Below are positions 9,101-17,511 of a stretch of 64,000 bases of DNA, one piece after another (positions within the stretch are counted from its first letter, which is position 1; every line of letters starts with the position of its first letter). The DNA lies in NCBI RefSeq assembly GCF_028710545.1, contig NZ_JAQTTX010000004.1:1-64000 (forward strand), given 5' to 3'. The position numbers were made by a program, and so were the translations under genes. Source of the stretch: Halothiobacillus sp. (GTDB taxonomy: Bacteria; Pseudomonadota; Gammaproteobacteria; Halothiobacillales; Halothiobacillaceae). The notes beneath the pieces are model-generated. The model saw only the letters and a list, made by a program, of their open reading frames with translations, had not been told where the DNA came from and did no database searches.

Positions 9101-9249
9101 CGATTGCCGAAGGCGTGGAAACCGAGGCACAGTTGAACATGCTCACCGAGATGGGTTGCCACGAGTGTCAGGGCTATCTGACCGGCAAACCGATGCTACC
9201 CGATGAATTTCAGGCATTACTGGTTGCCCAAGCGGCCAAAACCGAATGA
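6112..9249 (+). CDS. Membrane-bound GAF-PAS-GGDEF-EAL protein
   Basis: A 1045-residue cyclic-di-GMP enzyme. Transmembrane helices at about 8-28 and 212-233 bracket a periplasmic, mostly helical sensor of about 180 residues. A GAF domain follows (about 305-465), then a PAS domain (about 480-600), GGDEF (about 610-770) and EAL (about 785-1040). The cyclase motif GGDEF is intact at 695-699 with the product-inhibition site RPND at 686-689. The phosphodiesterase part has EAL at 822-824, VNLSA, ELTES, MDDFGTG, LKIDQ, AEGVE and QGYLTGKP, all expected metal and catalytic residues. It could make or degrade c-di-GMP depending on the GAF/PAS and periplasmic signals. The start is GTG at 6112; the nearby ATG at 6101 is out of frame. 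Confidence 0.92.
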   Translation: MDNRFSQNVLITLLLYCALAIAFVVYVHAEKSIGEANEQRFNSINLAHELRNSSDELTRMARSYVITGEAIYKRDYQRILDIRNGMAPRPDAMTCLSSNWGLSDALPTKIEDELPAKPFLERLRQGGFTPRELQLLEQAKSISDHLTVMERRAMAMITDGSNTPADIRFSAAELLYSPQYNQAKREIMQPILEVTRMVATRTAAEVESAEKTALILRWVFIALAIGLILVLIRTYTSLRRVLGTTPHKLFTKISRIGEGDFHKPITITPRQKNSVLDWLAQTQSRLAELDQTRAQHEQKINRITRLYAVLSQCNQAIVRCTDEQSLFEQICKDAVHLGGMKMAWIGKLNPETRQVEPVAYFGPGSDYVKDIEISIDESKPNGQGPTGTAMRTGQPFWSQNFSEDPCLKPWHEKGKKYGWHSSASLPLFREKQVVGAFNIYSDEYGAFDEAEQNLLIEMATDIGFALDNFHRESLRIKAEQAQAETYLRLEKITNHVPGMVFQCRMQPDGMLSFPFVSSGAKQIYHLAPDAIKHDATSLLNIIHPDDLSSFLTAIKKSADTLQPLHHEYRVIHEGQIQWLRGLATPEREPDGAVLFTGFISDCTEEKNTEDRIANLLHFDSLTGLPNRRLLVEHADYAISQARQKNQSLTLMFIDLDHFKHVNESLGIGVGDELLVSAANRILSVIRPNDTLSRQGGDEFSLLAPACDTDQATLLAQRLIEQFKKPFFINQQEINITLSIGIVKYPEDGLNFDDLSRHADIALYQSKNSGRNTFRFLTDEMQAYSHRLMKVDAALRKVLQEKQFHLLYQPQVDLKTRRIIGAEALIRWTPPDLGIVAPNEFIPIAEENGQILPIGEWVLREATRTAKNWLQWVESDFVIAVNLSAVQFRQPQLPDMILNILSETGLPLTHLELELTESVALENPDKAKLMMDTLNQHHIKLSMDDFGTGYSSLSYLKRFKLYKLKIDQSFVRDMTTDAEDRAIVSTIINMAQTLDLVTIAEGVETEAQLNMLTEMGCHECQGYLTGKPMLPDEFQALLVAQAAKTE

Positions 9250-9259
9250 TCAGACTAAG

Positions 9260-9444
9260 GGGCACCTCGAAAAACCGTCACGGGCTGAAGCCAGCTCCGC
9301 GTTAGCATGTTCGAGTGCAAGGAGCCGCGGGCTTGCGCCAGCTTCGCGTTCAGTGAGCAACGAGACATATCAAGTAGATAGGCGAGGCGCGAACGAGCAC
9401 GCGACGCTGCAATCGGACAGCGCAGTAGGTTTTTCGAGGTGCCC
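9260..9444. mobile_element. MITE-like element, 185 bp, flanked by TAAG repeats
   Basis: The ends GGGCACCTCGAAAAACC and GGTTTTTCGAGGTGCCC are perfect 17-bp inverted repeats, and TAAG is duplicated exactly at 9256-9259 and 9445-9448. A 41-bp internal segment (9351-9391) is identical to 57589-57629 in the larger copy, and 9307-9328 is nearly identical to 57567-57587. Two half-modules of the GGGCTTGCGCC type are inserted here but absent from the other copy. No transposase frame is present. It occupies the gap between two convergent c-di-GMP genes. Confidence 0.8.
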
Positions 9445-9473
9445 TAAGGTAAGGTCTGCACAAATAAAATGCC

Positions 9474-9570
9474 ATCCCACCCACCCCTCATCCCCCTTTT
9501 ACAAAGAGGGATGTGTACTCATTCAAAAAGGGCTGACTCCCCCCTTTGAAAAAGGGTGGCTGGGGGGGAT
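9474..9570. repeat. C-rich/G-rich imperfect inverted repeat
   Basis: A left half rich in CCCACCC and CCCCCTTTT..CAAAGAGGG (9474-9510) is an imperfect reverse complement of the right half, CCCCCCTTTGAAAAAGGG and GGCTGGGGGGGAT (9535-9570). This resembles the CCCCCTTTGAAAAAGGGGG-type intergenic repeat seen in many unrelated bacterial genomes. It shares no ends with the neighbouring TCGAAAAA element. Nothing else is seen between it and the stop of the gene at 9648. Confidence 0.6.
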
Positions 9571-9647
9571 TTGCCGAATCGTACTTGGTGCCCGAAAAAA
9601 CTGAATATATACAGATTTTCCAGGAATTAATCCGAACCCTGAATAAC

Positions 9648-11861
9648 TCAGGGAATCAGGAAATGTGCAATGGGTACCGGTTTGGCAACACCATAACCCT
9701 GGTGATAGTACACACCGATTTGCCGTAGCGTTTCCATCTGATCGAGGTTCTCAACGAACTCAGCAACGGTGATCGTGTTCATTTCAAACGCGATGGCCTG
9801 AATGGACTCGACAATGGCCCGATCGATCCGGGACTCGGTAATATGGCGCACAAACTCCCCATCGATCTTCAGATAATCGAAGGGAAAACGCTTGAGGTAT
9901 GAAAAGGTCGAAAGACCAGTGCCAAAATCATCCAGCGAGATCTTGCAGCCGAGTTCCTTGATACCCAGAACGGCCTGTCTGGCCAGCTTAGTATCGGCAA
10001 TCACCATGGTTTCCGTGATCTCAAAACAGATCTGCTCCGGACGGCAACCGGAGGATTTGAGCAGCAGCCCGATCTCGTTTATTAAATTGGGATCCGTAAG
10101 GCTGGCTCCGGACAAGTTGATCGATACCTTGCTGATTTCGGCCCGCCAAGGTGACCGGGCCAGTTGTTCCAACGCCGATCGCATGACCCAGGCATCGATC
10201 GCGGTCATCAGTCCATAACGCTCTGCAATCGGCAAGAAATCGGAGGGTGGCAACACATTTCCATCGGGATCTTGCCAACGCAACAATACCTCGAACGCCT
10301 TGACATCCGGATGGCGGGTATCGCGAATGGTTTGAGCAAACAGGATAAACTGCCCCGCCTGCGTATCGCCAGCCAGTGCGGCCCGCATGTGCTGCACCCA
10401 GGTCAATTCCTGCACGCGATGACTGAGCAGGCTGTCCAGATTGTCTTCGACATGCACCAACTGATTCCGATCAGCCAGAGACAATTGGCATCCCGCAAGC
10501 ACAGCCGAAGTCAGCAAGCCCAAATCACGTGTTTGAGCCCGATTGAATACCGTGAATCCGGCCCGCAAATAACGGGCACCCGCGCCCATCTTTTTCCATT
10601 CAAACTCGATGCGATCCTTGAGCTTCTGAGCCACATCCCCGCCACGCACGCCCATGACGGCCGATGTCAGACACAGGATGAACACGCCCGGACGTACCCG
10701 TGAGGCATAATCGGACAACCCTTCGTCGCTCAGAATCCGACTCAAACGCAGTTCGACCCGATTGCTTTCTTCATGTCCCATCAGGGCGTCGATCTGTTCG
10801 AGCTCGGGGATATGCATCCCGATGACGATCATCGGTTGCATCGCCCCCGTTCTATCTTTGGGCCAGGCTTGAAGCCGCCGGGATAACCCCATATCGTTCT
10901 GCAGGCCGGTCAACGGATCACTCAATAACTGCCGGGCCAGCGATTGCTCCGACAGGCGGTATGCCTGCACCATTTCTGTGGATATCACAGCCAGCAGCGC
11001 CGCAATGAATACCAATGCCTGATCGCCCAACAACTCAGCGGCATTGTATCCATGCGATAGATTGATATACGCGTTGAACCAGATCCAGATCAGGATATAA
11101 GCCGCGATAGAAAAACGAGCGATCCGGATCGGCAAGGCGTGTGCTGCAAGCGCAAGAACGACCAGACCAATCAGGCTGCCTGCATTGAACTCCAGATTGC
11201 CCCAATGCCGAAGCGCGGCCATGACCAAAAGCGACACTACGGCAAACACCAGCCACAAGCTCTTGAGCGATCGCGCGCCAAAAAAAGCCCTCAGTTCCTT
11301 GAATGCACGCCCGCAACCTTCATGCAGGCAACTCATGACCAGCGGGGTCAACGCCAAAAAAGCGATGGATTCAGATAACCAGAACAGGCCCACAGTCTGG
11401 TAATCATCAATCCATGCCGGGTTTTGCCAGATCCCCAAAACGGTTATCGAACTGGCCATCACCACTGAAGCCAGCGGAATCCCCAGAAGTCGACGACCAT
11501 AGGGGCTACTGATCGTCGCCTGCATGTAGCGTCGGAACATCAGCACAAGCGCCAGGCTGAGCACAAGCGCGAACGCGCCGACCAGAGATTGGACCATCGT
11601 CAGCCCGACAAAGAACAAATTCCAGGCCGTAACAACCACTGCCAAAGGGAAGAGCAGGCTATAACCCCAGATGAGCACAAAACCCAAGGCAAACGCATCG
11701 GCAGGCCAGATGGCATAAAAGCCATCCGTACCCAGTGAGGGAAACAACAAGACCGTCAATACGGCTACCAGTACCCAGATAGCGCTGGCAACCAGACCTC
11801 GTTTGACCTGCGTCATTAAGTCTGGAATATCGTCCGGCCCGGAAGAGATAAACAAGTTCAT
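9648..11861 (-). CDS. Membrane EAL phosphodiesterase with degenerate GGDEF
   Basis: A 737-residue protein. The first 300 residues hold about eight hydrophobic segments in the style of a MASE1 sensory domain. A GGDEF-like domain (about 310-460) keeps DPLTGLQN but has no GG(D/E)EF motif (the region reads SRVRPGVFILCL), so cyclase activity is not expected. The EAL domain (about 480-735) is complete: EVLLRW in place of EALLRW, INLSG, EITETM, LDDFGTG, YLKIDGEF, AEFVE and HQGYGVAKP. It is therefore probably a c-di-GMP phosphodiesterase controlled by a membrane signal. It is transcribed leftward and divergent from the PAS-GGDEF gene at 12036, with 174 bp between them. Confidence 0.88.
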   Translation of the reverse strand: MNLFISSGPDDIPDLMTQVKRGLVASAIWVLVAVLTVLLFPSLGTDGFYAIWPADAFALGFVLIWGYSLLFPLAVVVTAWNLFFVGLTMVQSLVGAFALVLSLALVLMFRRYMQATISSPYGRRLLGIPLASVVMASSITVLGIWQNPAWIDDYQTVGLFWLSESIAFLALTPLVMSCLHEGCGRAFKELRAFFGARSLKSLWLVFAVVSLLVMAALRHWGNLEFNAGSLIGLVVLALAAHALPIRIARFSIAAYILIWIWFNAYINLSHGYNAAELLGDQALVFIAALLAVISTEMVQAYRLSEQSLARQLLSDPLTGLQNDMGLSRRLQAWPKDRTGAMQPMIVIGMHIPELEQIDALMGHEESNRVELRLSRILSDEGLSDYASRVRPGVFILCLTSAVMGVRGGDVAQKLKDRIEFEWKKMGAGARYLRAGFTVFNRAQTRDLGLLTSAVLAGCQLSLADRNQLVHVEDNLDSLLSHRVQELTWVQHMRAALAGDTQAGQFILFAQTIRDTRHPDVKAFEVLLRWQDPDGNVLPPSDFLPIAERYGLMTAIDAWVMRSALEQLARSPWRAEISKVSINLSGASLTDPNLINEIGLLLKSSGCRPEQICFEITETMVIADTKLARQAVLGIKELGCKISLDDFGTGLSTFSYLKRFPFDYLKIDGEFVRHITESRIDRAIVESIQAIAFEMNTITVAEFVENLDQMETLRQIGVYYHQGYGVAKPVPIAHFLIP

Positions 11862-12035
11862 TGACTATTCCGTATCAAGTAAAAGTGACGGTGCCGCTAT
11901 CTTACCGATAATCCACAGACAGGTGGCGCCAATTCAAAGTCAAGGGCACAATGGATTATCTAACTCGCGTCATACTTCCGGCTCCCATCCACCCGAACTG
12001 TTCCAATCAATCAGGGTATCAATGAGATTGATCTT

Positions 12036-13307
12036 ATGCCGAAACCCGTACCTTTTCAGGCACCACCGGACACCCTGGACCGATTACCGGTCAGCGTTAT
12101 CGTTTTGCTCAATGGGCAGTTCATTTATGCCAATCCTGCCGCCCTGTCTCTTTTACAGGCAGGTTCCCCCGAACAGGTGCTGGGCCGCAGCGTGGAAGAT
12201 TTTCTTCACCCTCTGGATTACCAAAGAGTCATGGCGCGGATTCGTCGGGCTGAACGAACCCAGTTCACCAACCCGCCCACCGAATACAGAATTTACACCT
12301 GCGCACGCGAATTACGCATCATCGGGATGATGAGCACAACGTACATGGTTGAGGGCCAACCGGGCCTGCTCGCCACCTTCATGGACATGACCGAGCGTTC
12401 GGTGATTGAGCAGCGACTTCGCGAAACCGATGAGCAGTTCCAGCGCATGATGAACACCATGCAGGATGTTTTTTACCGCACGGATGCAGAAGGCATAACC
12501 CGTTATGTCTGCCCTGCGGTCAAAGAAATACTTGGCTACACGGCAAGTGAAATCATCGGACGGCCAGCCTCCGATTTTTATCCCAACCCGCAGGATCGGG
12601 AAAAGCTTAAAAAGGCGATTCTGGAACACGGTTATGTTCGCGACTTCCCCGGACAAATGCGGCGCAAGGATGGCCGCATCATCGATATATCCATCAGCAG
12701 CACGGTCATTCTGGACGAAGAAGGCAAATATGCGGGCGTCGAGGGCATCTGGCGCGACATTACCGAGCGCAGACAGCTCGAGCGCGAACTGGAACGGCTT
12801 GCCACCACCGATGAACTGACCGGCATCGCCAATCGCCGCCAGATTCTCCTGCAACTGGATCACGCCCACAAACGTTTCATCCGGCTGCATCACCCGCTGG
12901 TGGTTTTCATTCTTGATCTGGACTTCTTCAAACGCGTAAACGACCACTTTGGCCACGTGGCGGGCGATGAACTACTCAAGGAGTTCATCGCACGGGTTAG
13001 CCATCAAATACGGGAAATCGACTACCTGGGGCGTTTGGGCGGGGAAGAGTTTCTCGTGATTTTGGACGAAACCGGTCAAGAAACAGCCGAGCAGATAGGG
13101 CAGCGTATTCTGCAGGCCGTTCGGCAGACGCCATTCAAGCTCGCCCCCGGAATCAGCGTTTCTATCACCGTCAGCATTGGTGCTACCTTCGCACACCCTG
13201 TCGATAACAGCACAACCGAATTGCTTGAACATGCAGACAAGGCCCTGTATGCGGCCAAAGAGCGGGGGCGCGACCAGATTTTCTGGTATAGCGTCCAGAT
13301 CGGCTGA
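12036..13307 (+). CDS. PAS-PAS-GGDEF diguanylate cyclase
   Basis: A 423-residue soluble protein: PAS 1 (about 12-125), PAS 2 with its PAC motif (about 130-245) and GGDEF (about 255-420). The cyclase signature is GGEEF at 335-339 with an intact inhibitory I-site REID at 326-329, five residues upstream, so an active, feedback-inhibited c-di-GMP synthase is expected. No signal peptide or membrane helix is visible, so the PAS domains sense an internal signal. It is divergent from a membrane EAL phosphodiesterase, giving an opposing enzyme pair around one intergenic region. It converges on the SulP gene, with 32 bp between them. Confidence 0.9.
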   Translation: MPKPVPFQAPPDTLDRLPVSVIVLLNGQFIYANPAALSLLQAGSPEQVLGRSVEDFLHPLDYQRVMARIRRAERTQFTNPPTEYRIYTCARELRIIGMMSTTYMVEGQPGLLATFMDMTERSVIEQRLRETDEQFQRMMNTMQDVFYRTDAEGITRYVCPAVKEILGYTASEIIGRPASDFYPNPQDREKLKKAILEHGYVRDFPGQMRRKDGRIIDISISSTVILDEEGKYAGVEGIWRDITERRQLERELERLATTDELTGIANRRQILLQLDHAHKRFIRLHHPLVVFILDLDFFKRVNDHFGHVAGDELLKEFIARVSHQIREIDYLGRLGGEEFLVILDETGQETAEQIGQRILQAVRQTPFKLAPGISVSITVSIGATFAHPVDNSTTELLEHADKALYAAKERGRDQIFWYSVQIG

Positions 13308-13339
13308 AGCGCGCCCGACCAGAGAAGCAGGTAAATAGA

Positions 13340-14884
13340 TCACCTCACTTCATCGGCCACATGATAAACCGGGTCTTCCTTGATATTGACCTCGACCAAA
13401 TCGCCCGCTTTTTTGAGCAGTTTTCGGCATTCAGGCGACAGATGCCGCAAATGCAGGGTCTTATTCACGCTGCGGTATTTATCGGCCAGGCTGTCGATGG
13501 CCTCCAGCGCGGAGTGATCCACCACTTTGGATTCCGCAAAATCAAGATACACGTCGTCGGGGTCGCCGCGAAAATCGAATGCCTCGGAGAACTTGGCCGT
13601 GGAAGCGAAAAATAACGGACCTTTGATGCGGTAAACCTTCACGCCGTTTTCATCTATGCTGGATTCGATTTTCAAATCACCCGCATGCTCCCAGGCAAAA
13701 ATGAGCGCGGAAACAATGACACCGGTAATTACAGCAACGGCCAGGTCGGTAAATACGGTCACCGCTGCAACCAGCAAGCCGACAAAAATATCCTGCTTGG
13801 GCACCTTGCCGAAAAGGTTGATCGAACCCCACTCAAAGGTACCAATCACCACCATGAACATAATGCCGACCAATGTGGCGATGGGAATCTGCTCGATCAG
13901 CGGCGAGAGAAACAAGATAAACAACACCAGAAACAAACCCGCCGCAATACCCGACAACCGCCCCCGCCCACCGGATTCGATGTTGATCATGGTTTGACCG
14001 ACCATGGCACAACCGCCCATGCCACCGAAAAAACCGCAGGTCGCGTTACCAATGCCCTGCGCCACGCACTCGCGATTCGGCTGACCACGGGTTTCCGTCA
14101 GATCATCGACCAACTGCAACGTGAGTAGTGATTCAATCAAACCGACACCGGCCAATACCACTGAAAATGGAAGCACGGTCATGAATGCATCCCAGGTGAG
14201 CGGGAAGTCCGGAATATGAAAACTGGGCAAACCACCTGCGATTGTTGCTAAATCACCGACAGTTTTGGTGTCGAAAATCGGCGAGACGTTACCCAAGCCG
14301 AGCATGACAAGCGTGGTTATGATAATAGCCATCAACGCTGCTGGAAAAGCACGGGTGATTTTCGGGAAAAAGTGGGATATCAGCATGGTCAGCACAACCA
14401 GTCCGAGCATGATCCATAACGGCTGACCCACAATCCAGTGCATCTGTCCATCGGCACCCTTTTCTTTGAAATGCGGCAACTGCGCGAGAAAAATGACAAT
14501 CGCCAAACCATTGACGAAGCCGAGAAACACCGGATACGGAACAATGCGAATGTATTTACCCAGTTTGAACGCACCGACCAGGATCTGAATCACACCCATC
14601 AAAATGAGCGCGGCCAGCAAATACTCAACGCCATGCGTGACGACCAGTCCAACAATCACCACAGCAGTTGCGCCGGTCGCGCCGGAAATCAGGCCCGGTC
14701 GGCCACCAAAAATCGCCGAAGCCAACGCCATGATAAAGGCGCCATAAAGCCCCATCAGCGGGTTTAGATGAGCAATCAGTGCAAAGGCAAGTGCTTCAGG
14801 CACCAAAGCAAGCGCAACGGTTAAGCCGGAAAGCACATCTTGCCGGGCATTAGCGGGTGTGTTTTTAGCAAAAAAATGAAACAT
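13340..14884 (-). CDS. SulP family anion transporter with STAS domain
   Basis: A 514-residue inner-membrane protein with the SulP core of about a dozen hydrophobic helices (residues about 15-390), including the family stretches VPEALAFALIAHLNPLMGLY and GGMGGCAMVGQTMINI. A cytoplasmic STAS domain follows at about 405-500, with DFAESKVVDHSALEAI at the usual regulatory-site position. SulP members carry sulfate, bicarbonate, C4-dicarboxylates or other anions; the substrate cannot be read from the sequence. In an autotroph a bicarbonate role would be worth considering, but no carboxysome or carbonic anhydrase gene is near. It stands alone on its strand. Confidence 0.9.
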   Translation of the reverse strand: MFHFFAKNTPANARQDVLSGLTVALALVPEALAFALIAHLNPLMGLYGAFIMALASAIFGGRPGLISGATGATAVVIVGLVVTHGVEYLLAALILMGVIQILVGAFKLGKYIRIVPYPVFLGFVNGLAIVIFLAQLPHFKEKGADGQMHWIVGQPLWIMLGLVVLTMLISHFFPKITRAFPAALMAIIITTLVMLGLGNVSPIFDTKTVGDLATIAGGLPSFHIPDFPLTWDAFMTVLPFSVVLAGVGLIESLLTLQLVDDLTETRGQPNRECVAQGIGNATCGFFGGMGGCAMVGQTMINIESGGRGRLSGIAAGLFLVLFILFLSPLIEQIPIATLVGIMFMVVIGTFEWGSINLFGKVPKQDIFVGLLVAAVTVFTDLAVAVITGVIVSALIFAWEHAGDLKIESSIDENGVKVYRIKGPLFFASTAKFSEAFDFRGDPDDVYLDFAESKVVDHSALEAIDSLADKYRSVNKTLHLRHLSPECRKLLKKAGDLVEVNIKEDPVYHVADEVR

Positions 14885-15030
14885 GGTTTTCCTTATTTTT
14901 GATTATTTATTGGCGTTTTAGGCATTCTCTGATTGAATCAAAGATTCAGTGCGGCATAGAGATGATGTGTCGCCCTCTGAAAACTCCAGGATGGAATCCG
15001 CTAAAGATAGCTGCATTCGATCTACATGTT

Positions 15031-15453
15031 TCAGCTACATTGGTCTTCTGCCCAGGCCTGACGATAACGAATCACTTGTTGGGTGAGCGGTTCCGAGGCG
15101 AGGTCGCTTCCCTCGCTTAAAGCCGCTTGCTCCATGTGCTGGAATCGTCTGATAAATTTTTGGTTGGTAGATTCAAGTGCCGCCGCCGGGTCGATCTGTA
15201 AACGCCGCGCCAGATTGGTCAGCGCGAACAGCACATCACCCAGTTCTTCAAACGTATTGGCTGCATCCTGATGATCCAGCCCTTGTTCAAGCTCCAAGAG
15301 TTCTTCTTTGATCTTGTTGCGGATATCACTGATTTGCGGCCAATCGAACCCGACCGCCGCTGCCCTGGCCTGCAACTCGATTGCACGCTCAAAGGCAGAC
15401 AAGGTCTCGGGTACATCGGCCAGCGCGGAAGCTACAGCGGAATGTTTAGTCAT
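15031..15453 (-). CDS. Single-domain MazG-like nucleotide pyrophosphohydrolase
   Basis: A 140-residue protein with one MazG fold. The metal-binding helices are seen as [13 protein letters not shown] and [19 protein letters not shown] (EEL..E and E..D patterns). It corresponds to the C-terminal half of full-length MazG, which has two such domains in about 260 residues. It should hydrolyse nucleoside triphosphates to monophosphate and pyrophosphate; house-cleaning of non-canonical dNTPs is the usual suggestion. Its start overlaps the stop of lipA by 4 bp (ATGA), so it is the last gene of the cell-wall/lipoate operon. The upstream 146 bp towards SulP hold nothing recognisable. Confidence 0.85.
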   Translation of the reverse strand: MTKHSAVASALADVPETLSAFERAIELQARAAAVGFDWPQISDIRNKIKEELLELEQGLDHQDAANTFEELGDVLFALTNLARRLQIDPAAALESTNQKFIRRFQHMEQAALSEGSDLASEPLTQQVIRYRQAWAEDQCS

Positions 15454-16448
15454 GCACTTACTTGCGCCAAGGCAGCCAGGCCGCCTTGATCGGCGTGGTA
15501 GGACGACCGCACCATCGGGCCGCTGGCCACATGGGTGAAACCCATAGCTTCGGCTTCGCGCCCCAACTCGGCAAATTGCTCGGGTGTGACAAAACGGTCA
15601 ACCGGCAAATGATTCCGCGAAGGTTGAAGATACTGACCCAAGGTCAGCATGTCAATGTTACGGGCGCGCATGTCACGCAAGACTTCCCGTAATTGGTCGT
15701 CCGTTTCTCCCAAGCCCAGCATCAGGCCGGATTTGGTCGGCACATCGGGGCAGCGTTCTTTCATGGCCGCAAGCAGGTTGAGCGAACCGACGTAATCGGC
15801 GCCCGGTCGCGCCGCACGATACAAACTCGGCACGGTTTCAAGGTTATGGTTGAACACATCCGGCGGGTCAGCTGCCAGAATATCCAGCGCAATGGCTTCT
15901 CGGCCACGGAAGTCCGGGGTGAGAATCTCGATGGTCAGGTTCGGGCAACGGGAACGCAAGGCTCGAATCACGGCCGCGAAGTGCCCTGCCCCGCCATCGC
16001 GCAGATCATCCCGATCGACCGAGGTGATGACGACGTAAGACAGGCCCATCGCAGCAACCGTTTCTGCCAGACGACCCGGTTCTTCCGTGTCCACGGGACG
16101 AGGCTTGCCATGCGCCACATCGCAGAACGGGCAACGACGGGTGCAGATGTCCCCCAGAATCATGAAGGTGGCCGTTCCGCCCGCAAAGCACTCACCCAGA
16201 TTCGGGCAGTTGGCCTCTTCACAAACCGTATGCAACCCCTGTTCGCGCAGGACTTTCTTTAACCGCTGGACTTCTGTACCACCCTGCGACTTGGCACGGA
16301 TCCATGCGGGTTTGCGTGGCATGTCGATGGTCGGTTCAATCTTGACCGGTATGCGCGACACCTTATCAGCCGAACGCATCGCTGGCGTTGGCGGCGAATA
16401 ATCAAGTGAATGCTTGGTTAAAGGCTCGGACGGAGAATGTTCGGACAT
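15450..16448 (-). CDS. lipA: Lipoyl synthase
   Basis: A 332-residue radical-SAM enzyme that inserts two sulfur atoms into protein-bound octanoate. It has both clusters: the auxiliary-cluster cysteines in [12 protein letters not shown] and the radical-SAM cysteines in CTRRCPFC. The C-terminal serine that ligates the auxiliary cluster is present in MVRSSYHAD. The N-terminus (about 45 residues before KPAWIRAK) is of the usual variable type. It follows lipB by 41 bp and overlaps the mazG-like gene. With lipB it supplies lipoate for GcvH, encoded at 0.7 kb, and for 2-oxoacid dehydrogenases elsewhere. Confidence 0.97.
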   Translation of the reverse strand: MSEHSPSEPLTKHSLDYSPPTPAMRSADKVSRIPVKIEPTIDMPRKPAWIRAKSQGGTEVQRLKKVLREQGLHTVCEEANCPNLGECFAGGTATFMILGDICTRRCPFCDVAHGKPRPVDTEEPGRLAETVAAMGLSYVVITSVDRDDLRDGGAGHFAAVIRALRSRCPNLTIEILTPDFRGREAIALDILAADPPDVFNHNLETVPSLYRAARPGADYVGSLNLLAAMKERCPDVPTKSGLMLGLGETDDQLREVLRDMRARNIDMLTLGQYLQPSRNHLPVDRFVTPEQFAELGREAEAMGFTHVASGPMVRSSYHADQGGLAALAQVSA

Positions 16449-16489
16449 GTGTATTCAAACCTGATCAGATGACTGGAAACCGGGCTGAC

Positions 16490-17125
16490 TTACGCCATCG
16501 GGGACTGTTCCAATAGTATTTTTTGTAAACCTAACACAATTGCGCTGCCCGCTTGACGGTAATCGGGCATTTCATTGCGCGTGAGATCGGCGCAATGACG
16601 CAGATCGGTCACCGGCAGATTCGCCATCCCGCAGGGGTTGATTCGCGCGAAGGGCGCCAAATCAACGTCCAGATTCAACGACAGGCCATGGTAGCAACGC
16701 CCCTGGCGAACCTTGAGCCCCAGCGCGGCAATTTTCGCACCGTTCACATAGACGCCGGGCGCCCCCGGCAGGCGTTCTGCCCGAACACCAAACTCCGTCA
16801 GATAGTCGATAACGACCTGCTCGAGCGCGGTTACCCATGCACGCACACCAACACCGGCGCGCTTGAGATCGACCAGGGTATAAACCACCAGTTGCCCAGG
16901 GCCATGATAAGTCACCTGCCCGCCCCGATCAGTTCGCACGACCGGTATATCACCGGGGTCGAGTACATGTTGCGGTTGTCCATTCAGACCCTGTGTGAAG
17001 ACCGGGCGATGACTCAGCACCCAGAACTCATCCTCGGTATCTGGTTGGCGCGACTGGGTGAATGACTGCATCTTTGCCAGCAGTTCGGCATAATCGCAGT
17101 CGGTACCGTAATCAATCAAGGACAT
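16490..17125 (-). CDS. lipB: Octanoyl-ACP:protein octanoyltransferase
   Basis: A 211-residue LipB that moves octanoate from acyl carrier protein to lipoyl domains. Family motifs are all present: the [16 protein letters not shown] loop, [21 protein letters not shown] with the catalytic lysine, and [14 protein letters not shown] with the acyl-thioester cysteine. Length is normal (E. coli 213). It lies 47 bp downstream of the ybeD homologue and 41 bp upstream of lipA, the usual gammaproteobacterial order. The start is the ATG just after the upstream spacer. Confidence 0.96.
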   Translation of the reverse strand: MSLIDYGTDCDYAELLAKMQSFTQSRQPDTEDEFWVLSHRPVFTQGLNGQPQHVLDPGDIPVVRTDRGGQVTYHGPGQLVVYTLVDLKRAGVGVRAWVTALEQVVIDYLTEFGVRAERLPGAPGVYVNGAKIAALGLKVRQGRCYHGLSLNLDVDLAPFARINPCGMANLPVTDLRHCADLTRNEMPDYRQAGSAIVLGLQKILLEQSPMA

Positions 17126-17172
17126 AAATCAGATTGGAGCGAGATCGGAGCAAGAAAGCACTCCGGCTAGAC

Positions 17173-17511
17173 TTACAAACACATTTTAACTTCGGGATGG
17201 GCCGTAATCGCCCGATAAAGATCATCAATCTGGGCTTTCGACGTGGCCGTAAATGTGAGTGTCATGCCCACGAAATTCCCCTTGGCACTGGGCCGGATTT
17301 TCCAGACTGAGGGCGGCAATTCCCCCAGTTGTGCCATCACCAATGCGCGAATTTGTGCGTCGAATTCATCCGTTGCCGGCCCCATGATCTTGATGGGGAA
17401 TTGACAGGGGAATTCGAGCAGGGTTTCCTGTTCAATCGCGGCTTCCTCGGCTTTGATTTCCTCGCTATGCTTTTGTTTTTCCAACTCTTTATCGGTAAGA
17501 AATTCGTCCAT
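17173..17511 (-). CDS. ybeD: YbeD/DUF493 family regulatory-fold protein
   Basis: A 112-residue protein. The C-terminal 80 residues match the DUF493 family (FPCQFPIKIMG, then SAKGNFVGMTLTFTA and the final DLYRAITAHPEVKMCL), an ACT-like fold found next to lipB. An extra charged N-terminal helix of about 30 residues (DKELEKQKHSEEIKAEEAAI) is longer than in E. coli YbeD (87 residues). Function is not established; the conserved place between the D-amino acid/PBP genes and lipB suggests a regulatory role. Its start overlaps the dat stop by 1 bp. Confidence 0.88.
   Translation of the reverse strand: MDEFLTDKELEKQKHSEEIKAEEAAIEQETLLEFPCQFPIKIMGPATDEFDAQIRALVMAQLGELPPSVWKIRPSAKGNFVGMTLTFTATSKAQIDDLYRAITAHPEVKMCL

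Noticed and set aside
9203-9604. A 133-codon rightward frame across the repeat at 9.3 kb
   Set aside because: It overlaps the end of the GGDEF-EAL gene and reads through the MITE-like element and the CCCCCTTT repeat. The translation is low-complexity and unlike a protein.
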